A stretch of DNA of 64,000 nt from Ilex aquifolium (taxonomy: Eukaryota > Streptophyta > Magnoliopsida > Aquifoliales > Aquifoliaceae): NCBI GenBank assembly GCA_951799425.1, contig OX637394.1:30726001-30790000 (forward strand). The letters run 5' to 3'. Below, piece by piece: positions 10,701 to 20,557 of this stretch. The notes beneath the pieces were generated by a model that was not told the origin of the DNA, did no database searches, and was given only the letters and a program-made list of their open reading frames with translations. Within the stretch, counting starts at the first letter, position 1. Each line of letters starts with the position of its first letter. The translations under genes were made by a program, and so were the position numbers.

Positions 10701-12207
10701 AATGATTGATGCATTGGAGGAGTACGATCTATGGGTGGATGGACCGGAGTATCAACCCTATATATTCAACCTTATAGCTCAACCGACGCTTCTGCAACGA
10801 GTGGTGGAGTTGCAATGCCTGGATTCGGAACTCGATTTGATTAGAGCCCGATTGGAGAATGGAGAAGTGATGGAAGGATGGTCTTGGAAGAATGGAGAGT
10901 TGAGATATGGGGATAAGCTATGTGTTCCCAATGATTCATCCCTAAAGGAGGAAATACTTGGAGAGTGTCATCGCTCCAAGTTTGCTATCCACCCCGGTAG
11001 CACAAAGATGTATAGGGACATGAAGCGTCAATACTGGTGGAGGGGAATGATGCGAGATGTGGCCAAGTATGTGGCAAAATGTGCGGTGTGCCAGCAAGTG
11101 AAGATTGAGCATCAAAGGCCAGGAGGAGTCCTACAGTCTTTGCCTATTCCAGAGTGGAAGTGGGATCACATCACCATGGACTTCGTGTCGGGTTTACCAC
11201 GGACGTCGCGTGGGCATAATGCAGTGTGGGTCATTGTGGATAGACTCACCAAGTCCGCTCACTTTTTGGGTATGAAGACCACGGATACATTCGAGACCTT
11301 GAGCCAGCTGTATATCCGTGAGATAGTGAGATTACACGGCGTTCCGCTCTCGATGGTGTCAGATCGTGACTCTAGGTTTGTGGCGAGATTCTGGCAGAGT
11401 CTACAACAAGCGATGGGGATGGAGTTACATTTCAGTACGGCTTTTCATCCCCAAACGGATGGCCAATCCCATATTGTGGAGGATATGTTACGCACTTGCG
11501 CGTTGGACTTCAAGGGGAGTTGGAGCGACCACTTACCGTTGGTGGAGTTTGCTTACAACAACAGCTATCAGGAAAGTATTGAGATGGCACCGTATGAAGC
11601 ATTGTATGGAAGACCATGCCGATCACCGACGTGTTGGTTAGAAGCCGGTGAGAGTAGTTTGTTGGGACCGGACATTGTTCGAGAAACTACGGAGAAGATT
11701 CAACTCATCCGAGAGAGGCTACGGATGGCGCAAAGTAGACAAAAGAGCTATGCGGACCACATACGAAGACCCTTAGAATTCAAGGTGGGAGACTACGTAT
11801 TTCTCAAGGTGTCACCCAAGAAGGGCGTGTTTCGATTCGGCAAGAAGGGGAAGCTAGCGCCAAGATATACCGGACCGTTTGAGATAATCAAAGCGATAGG
11901 CAAGGCAGCATACCAACTTCGACTACCAGCCCAGCTATCCGGAGTACATGATGTGTTCCACGTGTCCATGTTGAGAAGGTGTCACTCGGATGCAACTCCA
12001 GTCGTGAACTTGGAGGAGATTGAAATCCAAGACGGAGCAACCTACGAAGAACAACCGGTAGAAATTCTCAACACCAAGGAAAAAGTGCTTCGCAACAAAG
12101 TTATCAGATTGGTAAAGGTTCGGTGGCAACACCATGGAGTGGAGGAAGCTACATGGGAACCGGAGCAAGAAATGCGGGAGAAGTATCCATATTTGTTCGC
12201 TACATGA
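7701..12207 (+). pseudogene. gag-pol: Tek1 gag-pol polyprotein with one frameshift
   Basis: ATG at 7701 (or 7710). Domains in order: Arg/Gly-rich N-terminus; Gag core (about residues 75-250); one CCHC knuckle (C306, C309, H314, C319); protease, whose active site reads D-P-G (394-396) instead of D-S/T-G; RT from about 577; RNase H; integrase with HHCC finger and core; chromodomain at the C-terminus (VRWQHHG...EATWEPE). The frame breaks inside RT, where a run of six C near 9811-9816 has one base too many, so reading continues in another frame with FIDD intact. In integrase the segment after GQS lacks about four residues including the Glu of the D,D-35-E triad. An autonomous ancestor is clear; this copy is very probably inactive. 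Confidence 0.93.
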
Positions 12208-12210
12208 GGT

Positions 12211-12248
12211 AAGTTTCGAGGACGAAACTTTCTTTAAGGGGGGTGGAT
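12211..12248 (+). other. Tek1 hairpin and polypurine tract
   Basis: Perfect 8-bp stem AAGTTTCG (12211-12218) and CGAAACTT (12223-12230) around loop AGGA, then the PPT AAGGGGGGTGGAT (about 12236-12248) abutting the 3' LTR. It starts three bases after the gag-pol stop. Tek2 has the same structure. Confidence 0.85.
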
Positions 12249-13997
12249 TGTAACACCCCGCATTTCCTTTTTATATATATATATACAGATATATAGTACA
12301 TAATAGTGGTAAAAATGTGGATATGGGTAGAAATATGTGTTGGAGAGGTTTGGAATGGATTTGGTTGGTTTAGGAATGGATTGGACGGCAATGGAGGTCG
12401 GAACAAGAATCAGGCAGTCAAACCGTACCGGTACCGTGTACCGGTACGACTACTCCAGTAGCTTAACCGTACCGGTACCGCGTACCGGTACGATTTATCT
12501 GACGCCCGCCGAACAGTAAAAATCGGGATTTTGGTGTTTTAAAACACCCTTTTTAGCCTCATTTGCCCTATTCTTCATCTCCACTCTCACACTAAACACT
12601 TTAGAACCCTAGGAGAGAAAGAAAGGAAGAGAGAAACTCAAGATCAAAAGGGGAAAAACACAAGGTTAAAGGGTGATTCAAGGATCAAACCCTAGAGTTT
12701 TCAAGAACATCAAGGTAGGGGTTTTCTCCCACTCACTTACATTGAGGCTAGGGTATTTATATATGTATGTTTTTGCTATCAATGGTATATATATGCTATG
12801 GAATCATCATCTCTTAGGCTTTTTGCAAAGATTACATGTTGTTAGGGTTTAATAACCATGAAATCTCTTTTCTCGTTTTAAAACCCTAGTCTTTGGGAGA
12901 GTGATGTATTTCCTTCCTAAATGCCTTCTTTCTTATTGATTTCGAAACTTTAGTGCTTTGTGTTGGGGAGTAAAATAATGTTATTGCGATCCCATGTATT
13001 TTTCTTGGTTGGGTTGTTTGAGATACACATGTAATGATTTGTGAGAGGTTCCTTATAAGGATGCTCACCCCTTCCCAAGAGGTTCCTTATAAGGATGCTT
13101 GGGAAGCCATGTAATGCTTTGTGAGAGGTTCCTTATAAGGATGCTCACCCCTTCCCAAGAGGTTCCTTATAAGGATGCTTGGGAAGCCATGTAATGCTTT
13201 GTGAGAGGTTCCTTATAAGGATGATCACCCCTTCCCAAGAGGTTCCTTATAAGGATGCTTGGGAAGCCATGTAATGAATTGTGAGAGGTTCCTGGTAAGG
13301 ATGCTCACCCATTCTCAAGAGGTTCCTTGTAAGGATGCTTGAGAATCAAAGACGATCTAAACGGAGGTGGAGGTTACCCTAAAGTATGCCACCTACCGAA
13401 AGAATTGTTGGAAACTGTGTATGGTGGACTGGATTATATTTGGAAATGGTTTGCTAACTGTATAGTGGTTTCACTTATTCATTCAATTACTGTTGTTCCT
13501 TAAACTTAAGATTTACTAAAATGTCCCTGTTTTACTTCAAAGATTATATATGCTATTTGCGAAATGAGACCGTCCATTTTATATGCTTTTATAAACCTTG
13601 TTAGAGTTTGGGAGGAATGTTGCTACAGAGCTTCGTGCTCACCCCCTACAAACAACATATTTCAGGTCTTTGTCTAGAGGAGGAGCTCGGAACTGACGAG
13701 CCGGGACATTGGGAAGCTCCCGTAGAAGGGAACGTGGACCCCGAGGTGGACGCATAGAGCCACCTCCTTTGCTTTTTGTACTAGACTAGGATATTCATTT
13801 TGAACCTTGTAAGGTCTAGTTTTCTTTTGTTATTTCCGCTGCGCTACATTATGTGATTTTTGGAATGTAAAGGCCAAAATGGGTCTATTCTTTTGGGATA
13901 ATGCTGTAAATTTTATGGATGACTTTATGAAGTCTTATTTATTGATGGATTATTCTAGTGCTCTCATGATGTGAATGTTTTAGAATGTAATGCCGTC
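12249..13997 (+). repeat. Tek1 3' LTR, main part
   Basis: Same sequence as 5595-7508 up to CCGTC, where A inserted; the last 24 bp lie at 28187-28210. It has four 80-bp units rather than five and a shorter palindrome array (12423-12492). Bases 13993-13997 are the CCGTC target duplicated by A. Confidence 0.92.
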
Positions 13998-15950
13998 TGA
14001 TGGCTTGATCCAAATGTATACACCCAAGTGCAGGCGGTCAAGCTGTAGTAATAATCCGGTTTGAGTCCGGAGTCGAATCCACAGGGAACTTTTGTTGATA
14101 TTTCTAAGGCAAGCAGTGGTAGACCTTTTGATTGTAACCTTTTTGATTTGCTGCGAGATATGGGTTTTGCTGGACAGAATATAAGATTCTTTCCAGAAAT
14201 ATTTTCTTAACAAAATAGGAGATGAATGCTAATTAAAAAGAGTCACCCTTTAGTGCAAGGATCTGGACATGTAGTTAGTTATCCGGTTTGTCATAATTGT
14301 GCTTGATAACTCAATTAACTCCCGTGTCAACAGCAAGTTAATCGGAAGATAAAGATGGATTGTGAGAATTAAGAACATGATTCCGATGTCTTTCTAGAAT
14401 TTTACAAGAATTGCCTGTGCCGAGACTTAACCCGTCTACAAACAAGCAAGTGTTTCTACAAGACATCCAATCATGATATTAATAGTCCATTCTTTAAATG
14501 AAGTACATTAAGGAGGGAGATTGAAGGGTAGTCATGATGATCTAGCCGGGGTACTTGCCTTGAACTGATGAGTCTTTCTATGCAGGAGTCATCCATGTCA
14601 TAGAAAGAGCTCACAATTATACAAAGTACCTTAGCTTTGCTAGATGCAATCAATCATCCGATAACAAGAAGAAATAAACGTTAAGCATAAAAGAACATTG
14701 CACAAATATGATTCCCGGATAACTTGTACATGCCTTTCTCCTCTCACTAAAGAGTGAATGAGAAACTACTCACTCTTCATGGCTTGGGTAAAGCTAGAAA
14801 AGTGAGTGATGCTCATCCCTCCAAGTGGAGAACTTTAAAAGATAAAGTAACAACAAACGCGGAGCGAATCTTCCACGAAGAATGAGTGAATCACGTTCCA
14901 CCCTTCACGGCTTTAATCAAGCTCTAGAAAAGTGGAAGAGTTTCACTCTTCTAAGAAAGAAGGAAGCTCAAGCAATGGAAGTGAAATGCATGAACAATAA
15001 AAGTAGAAGAAAGCTAGTCACATTTGGAGGGTGGCTTCCTCAACCAAAGATTGGAGGGTTGCTTCCTCAACCAAGATGGGGGCTATTTCTCTTCTATGCA
15101 TGAGAAATGAAAGCATAAACATAAGCATAAGCATAAAACTACTGTTATAACAAGCAAGAGATGTTGGGCTAAAGCCAAACTAATCTCTAAAATAAAGACT
15201 TCATAAGGAAAATGAACTAACTACAATGAGAGTGGGAGTCTAAGCCTCCATCACTATCTACTTCCTACTATGCTCTTTTTTTAGCTCTCCAACAAGGGGA
15301 GTATTTATAGGTAAGAGGAGGAGGCAGGGGGGGTGAAAGAATAGTGTTTGCCGCCCAACTCCAAGTGAACAGTCAACAACTCTGCTGCCAGTCTGTGGAT
15401 AACGTTCGAACGTGAGTTGGCGTTCGAACGTTCTTTCTGTTTTTGCACTGAGGGAGTTCGAACGTTGACTGCCGTTCGAACGTTTCTTCTTGTTTTTGCA
15501 CTAAGGGCGTTCGAACGCCAGATTTGCTCTAACCCCTTTCACTCGAGTGATCTGTGGTCTTCTGTGAAGTTCAATTCCAACTCTCTGCAGTGGTCTGGTC
15601 TTCCATCAACTCAAGTGCATGTTCGAACGTGAGTTGGCGTTCGAACGTGCACTCAAGTACTTCAGAGCTCCAGTCTTCTTTCCTAACTGCAACACGCCTT
15701 CTCTTCAGCAGTTGAGTCTGCTACAGTGTATTGTGGACGTTCGAACGTGAGTTGGCGTTCGAACGTTCTGGCTGTGCTCCAAGCTTCTCCAATTTTGGGC
15801 TCTAATGTACTGGTGCTGCATCCAAGTGTGGTACTTGTTGTTCTTGGGTCCTTGTTCAGTTTAGGGCCTGAAATGACATCACTTAAACTCCATTAAAGTA
15901 CCATTAGTCTTAAAATGTCATAATAATATGTCAACTTTAAGTACTAATCA
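13998..15950 (-). repeat. A 3' LTR
   Basis: 1953 bp. Carries about eight CGTTCGAACG-type palindromes at 15403-15767. Three are pairs joined by the constant spacer TGAGTTGG. On the minus strand a TATA box CTATAAATAC (plus 15301-15310) follows the last palindrome by about 90 bp. The small frames here are not genes. Confidence 0.92.
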
Positions 15951-15986
15951 CACTCCCCAACCTAAATATTGCTAGTCTCTAGTAAT
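15951..15986 (-). other. A 3' polypurine tract and hairpin
   Basis: In element sense: stem ATTACTAG, loop AGA, stem CTAGCAAT (one mismatch; plus 15968-15986), then TTTAGGTTGGGGAGTG next to the LTR start. Same layout as in B1, C2 and D. Confidence 0.75.
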
Positions 15987-17841
15987 ATGAAAAAGAAAAT
16001 TCTACTCCTAATGCCATTTTCGTAGGTCATCCGGTTGCATTTAGCTTATGCAACAAGCCGTTAAACCACTAGGTTTACCCTAGCGGACGAGTGTTGTCTT
16101 GTGAGGGTTTCCAGAGAAGTTACCCACAAACTTCAGTCGAACAGATGTGTATAGGAGAATGCTGTCTCAAGTAAATTAGCATCATGGTCGTTGAGACACC
16201 AGATTTTCAACTTTGACTTATGTCTCACACGTCCTTATTTCACAGGTATTCATTCTATGCAAAAATTATCATTTGTTACATTGGTATTTGAAATTCTCAA
16301 TGCAGTAGGAATGATCATTCAAGCAATAGGAATTGTTATGTAACAAATACTCCCTTTTATCACCTTCCATGGATAGTTTCTATTTCACAAACCTCACGTA
16401 GTATACTCTCAGCAAAGGTTCACTCTGATTATAGTGACTTGTTTCTCACAGATCATGTGATCAGAAGATGGCCAATCGAAAAAATCACATGCACCATTTA
16501 AGAAATGAGTGAAATTTTAAATAAGCAACTACTTATGTTTGGCATGATCTCATGAAAGAATATTAACGCAATTTAAAAGGAACGCTATTTACCATATCCC
16601 AATTGTGATTAACAACACATGCATGTAACATATTTGAGATCAATTAGGGCTTTTCATGGGTTGTAGCGTGGCTAGAGGTCAGTGGCTAACGAAACGACGT
16701 CAGGGATTTTCAAAAGCTATCTGCTGTTTGTGTAGCACACCTCTTTCTAACTTCTTGATATTTTGCCGAGAGATGACATTTCTCTCTTTCATTTTTCTCA
16801 TTTTTTCACTTTCTTGGCAAGTTCTTGCCTTTTTGCTTCTGTTTTGTTTCAATTGTTCCAATCAACTCTTCTTGGATGATAATCTCGAATGCTCCTTTTT
16901 CTTTTCCTTTTTCTGTATCATCTTACAAAGAGGATGTAAGAAAATTAGATAGCCAAGGTATGTCAAATATGTTTTCCTGTGGATTGGTAATCATGTAGGT
17001 TTATCAAAGAAAACTTTATACATTGATGGCTCAAACATGGCTAACGAAGGACAAAAAATTTTCAAAGAAAGGTCTAAGGCTCAATATTATATCAAAGATG
17101 GCCTAAGATCATTTCTCAAGCATGTGCACCTGTATGTGTCGTATGCGATGATTTCGTGTGGGATATGTCAATAGATCACTTTTAAATGCGTCAATTAAAG
17201 CAAGGTTAATGAGATCATTCAAAAAATGGAGATTTGAAAAGAATTTGCTTGAGTAAATATTGATTGTCTCTCGAAAGTATTGTTAAGTTCGAAACTCACC
17301 CTGGTGTTCTTTGTTATCTCCACTGTGTATGTCAGGTTTTCCAGGGGGTATCGGTTATATACCAATTCCATTTGTGAGTCAGATCCTCCTGTACTTTTAA
17401 AATAACAAATATCGATGTACATGTGACAATTTAAGTATAGAGAGAATACCAATTTTTTCAAGAAATGTGGTTTTAAGTTTCGGTTGATAAATGGAGGTGT
17501 CAAACCGATCATGTGCATATTTACTCTAGCAAGCATTTTTATCATCCACATTTGTTCCTTCACCTTTTAATTTTTATGCTAAATCTACAAATGCATTAAA
17601 ACAAATAAAAGTGATAAATGGAACCATTCATTTCAAAATATCATCTTTTAACATCAACGGTTCGATTCATTCACAACCACACAAAAACTTACAACTATCA
17701 AAGAAGAAATTCATACAAAGAAGCACTTTAAACAAACATAAAAACAAGACAAAGAACAGAAATAGAAGTCCCTCTCTCTCACTCTCCTCCTTGGCCACTA
17801 GCTCCACCATGTCCACCCCTCAGATACCTAAGGATCTCATC
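15987..17841 (-). other. A 3' untranslated region
   Basis: About 1.85 kb between the accessory ORF and the PPT. The frames at 16656-16952 and 17219-17563 show no family match, conservation or position that supports a gene, so I call this non-coding. No palindrome of the TTCGAA type occurs here, in contrast to the region upstream of the accessory ORF. Confidence 0.6.
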
Positions 17842-18876
17842 TTACTTAGCTTCAATGCTAAGCATGATGTCCTGTAATGAGCGTCGGGTGTTGGTGCTGG
17901 TGCTAGGTCCCTCACCTACTGGCTGATCTCCTTCTCCTCCCATCTCTCTCTCCATCTCATCAAGCTCCTCTTGCACTTCATCTACTCCTTGGGCCGGGGG
18001 CTCTTCTTGCCTTGCCGCCGGGACGCCACTATGACTTTGGCTTCTCCGGAATGAAGCCTTGTTCAATGGCCCCATTGGCTTCTGGATTTCCATCTCAGGC
18101 TTTACCCTTACCCCATGCTCCATGCACATTTCAGTCACCAAAGTCGCAAAAGGGAGTGCATTCCTTTTTACATCACATCCCTTCTTCATTTCACTCAAGA
18201 TGAGAGAGGGAAGGTCAATGCTATGTCCCTTGCCAATGGCATACAGAAGTCGGGCCATATCAGGTAGAATCTCATTCTTTCTTCATAAGGGAGCGAAGTT
18301 GGACACCGCAATCAAATTCAACATCTTATACTTGTCGGTGAGCTCCCCTTGCTTAAAAAATTTCCTCCCTACCCATGAAAAGTCAGCTATCCCTGTCAAC
18401 TCCTTTCCTACCACAGTCATTGCTACATTCTTCTTTGGTGGGTAGGTAGGGTTTTGCACCCGGGGTATTTCTTCCCTTATTTCCCCAATGTATGCTTCGT
18501 CCACGTCAATGTGGGTACCCCTAACATATGTCCGTATTGCGCCGATGATGATCTCAGCGTTGGAGTAAAACTCCTGCACCAATTCAACAACGGCGTCTCC
18601 ACCATTTCTCAAATACCATACCCACTCCCTCCTCTCCATTTCTTGCTTTATACCAATCTCAGCAAAATCATCAATCACAACATCCCTCTCACAGAAAATA
18701 GCATGCTTACGGTAAAAATTTTCATACCTCTCAGCCTTCAAGGCATTAGGAAATCTGGTTCTGTCATACGTCTTGGTCCTTTACCTTCCTCCCCTTTCTT
18801 CAATCACTTCTTCTACAATGTTTGGGTCTTGATTCACTGGTGGAGCACGCCTGGCAGGAAGTTTCATCCTTGGCAT
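17842..18876 (-). pseudogene. A 3' accessory ORF (putative plant transposon protein domain), with stops
   Basis: About 345 codons in one frame from ATG at 18876 (MPRMKLPARR). Breaks are TAA at 18781-18783 and a TGA near 18262 where relatives probably have Arg. Visible: YENFYRKHAIFCERDV, the VQEFYSNAEI segment, TYVRGTHIDV, YALGKGH-like YAIGKGHSIDLPS, then an acidic Glu/Ser-rich tail. This resembles the domain annotated as putative plant transposon protein (Transposase_32 type), common in 3' ORFs of Athila-like elements. No transmembrane segment is evident. Its function is unknown. The B1 counterpart is at 45450-46664. Confidence 0.7.
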
Positions 18877-18878
18877 GG

Positions 18879-19279
18879 CGTTCGAACGTGAGTTTGATTT
18901 GGGAGGGTCCTGAAAAGTTCTGGAACTTAGGGTTCAAGGTCTGGGATTGATGATTTTGATGTGGGGAGGAGTTAGGGAAGGTCGAATTTGGATATTCTTG
19001 GGGAATGAGGGCAAGTTGAGGTCTGTGGGGTGAGAATGAGATCTAGGGTTATGGAAAAAATTGGGGATTTTGGCTGAAAACGACGAACCAGGCTTTTATA
19101 GCCTGAGTTGTAACGTTCGAACGTTGGTGACGTTCGAACGTTGGTAGAAGGAATTTAAAAAGATCGTTCAAACGTGGTCTGGCGTTCGAACATGATGAGC
19201 TCCCAGTACTTTTGAGTTTCTGTCAGAGGCCAAAGTACTGTAAACTTTCAACGTTCGAACGTTACCTGGCGTTCGAACG
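18879..19279 (-). promoter_or_regulatory. Putative internal promoter of A accessory ORF
   Basis: CGTTCGAACG palindromes at 19270-19279, 19252-19261, 19131-19140, 19114-19123 and 18879-18888, plus decayed copies near 19183. On the minus strand a TATA box CTATAAAAG (plus 19093-19101) lies about 13 bp beyond the 19114 palindrome and about 215 bp before the ORF start at 18876. The same palindromes precede the TATA box of the LTR. Promoter activity is inferred. Confidence 0.5.
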
Positions 19280-19538
19280 TTGAACCACAGATTAAAATTT
19301 TCTCTATTGCACTATATACAATCAAAGAAGACAAAACACACCAATTTAATTCAAAAACTACGGCGTCTCAGGATGAACCCCTACCCACGCTTCAGGTTGG
19401 TATTTTGGGGCATTCCTTACTTGGCCCATATTTTCATTTCAGTCAAAAAGAAATTTATACAAACAAAATTTTACAACAAATTCGGACCTTTGGCATTCAC
19501 TCCCCCAACGAAAGTACACATTTCCTACAGAAAATTAT

Positions 19539-19949
19539 CTAATCTGAGTCTCCCTCTGTGTCTGTGTAAAATGGACAACCAGTAACTCTCCCAACTTCCT
19601 CTCTCACAAATCGGTTAAGCACAGTACCGGAATAGCATGGCGTATCAGGGTAATCCTTACTCAGCCCATTCACTATCCAGTCTAATCGATCAAGTGCGCG
19701 ACCGGAAATTGGTTCAGAACACTGGTTGTACCTTTTTTCGTGAAAGTATCTGCCACACTGTTTACAGGCACCAAGCCTTTTTGCACGACGGCATTTGGCA
19801 AAGCTACTTCTGTCACAGAGGGGTTTCGCTTGTTTTTCTTTGATTTCAGCCTTCCTTACTAATCTTGTTTTTCTCATGATCGTGGTATGTACATCAGATG
19901 GAAAAGTACGTAGGACTCCTAGGCTAAACCAAAAAAGATTTACATCCAT
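19539..19949 (-). CDS. Small Cys/Arg-rich basic protein of element A
   Basis: Uninterrupted 136-residue frame from ATG at 19949, between pol and the accessory ORF. It has a Lys/Arg-rich stretch (residues 26-61) and cysteines at 45, 53, 62, 65 and 77 with His70, giving C62-x2-C65-x4-H70-x6-C77, a plausible zinc site, next to the basic run RRAKR (54-58). The C-terminus is acidic. The Arg-rich-then-CxxC layout recalls the small nucleic-acid-binding proteins of carlaviruses, some of which suppress silencing, but I cannot establish homology by eye. It could instead be an eroded part of a larger ORF. I saw no counterpart in B, C or D. Confidence 0.45.
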   Translation of the reverse strand: MDVNLFWFSLGVLRTFPSDVHTTIMRKTRLVRKAEIKEKQAKPLCDRSSFAKCRRAKRLGACKQCGRYFHEKRYNQCSEPISGRALDRLDWIVNGLSKDYPDTPCYSGTVLNRFVREEVGRVTGCPFYTDTEGDSD

Positions 19950-20164
19950 GATTGCTAGACTCACTATCTGGTTCTTTAACTTCTGCCAGTCACAAAGACG
20001 ATTGAGACTTATTTATAAGCATAATCAATTTATACAATCAATGTTCAAACATAATCAACAATGACAATAAATTTTTTTTTTAAAAAATTGCGAAAATTAT
20101 GAACGAAAATGAACTGAACGATAATGAACTAACTGATGAAATGAACTAACTGATGAACTGATCA

Positions 20165-20199
20165 TACCCCCCAACCTAAACTGAACATTGTCCCCAATG
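20165..20199 (-). other. Internal PPT-like site with hairpin
   Basis: In element sense: stem CATTG, loop GGGA, stem CAATG (plus 20186-20199), then GTTTAGGTTGGGGGGTAT (to 20165). It lies about 360 bp after the pol stop, far from the LTR. A second PPT-like module of this type is also present in C2 and D. Confidence 0.6.
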
Positions 20200-20557
20200 T
20201 TTCGAATTTACCGGTTCATGGAGTGTGGAGACGAGGTTGAATGGTAGAGATATGTTCACCACTGAGACCTACAAATAAAAACACCAAAAATTACTCATCT
20301 GTGCGCAGATCTGGATTTCGGGTAGGCTGAAAATCCTTATGTGTGAGTGCGAACAAGAGAAGAACACCCGTGAGCAAATATAAGATTAAAATGCTAAACA
20401 GGAAGCAAAATATCGTGTTTGTGGAGTGTGTGGTCATGGGTGTTTTCTCGGGTAGCAGAGACTCGAAGACTAACAGAAGAAGAAGAAAAGAAGAAGAAGA
20501 AGAACAAGAACAAAAGGGGGAGGGCCAACTGCGGCGGCTGGGGAACACGTAGGCGCC

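Noticed and set aside
17219..17563. 114-codon minus-strand frame in the A 3' region
   Set aside because: No family resemblance and none of the conserved features of the accessory ORF; treated as untranslated.
17842..18876. Envelope-like gene in A
   Set aside because: The 3' ORF shows no signal peptide or transmembrane segment; it fits the putative plant transposon protein domain instead.
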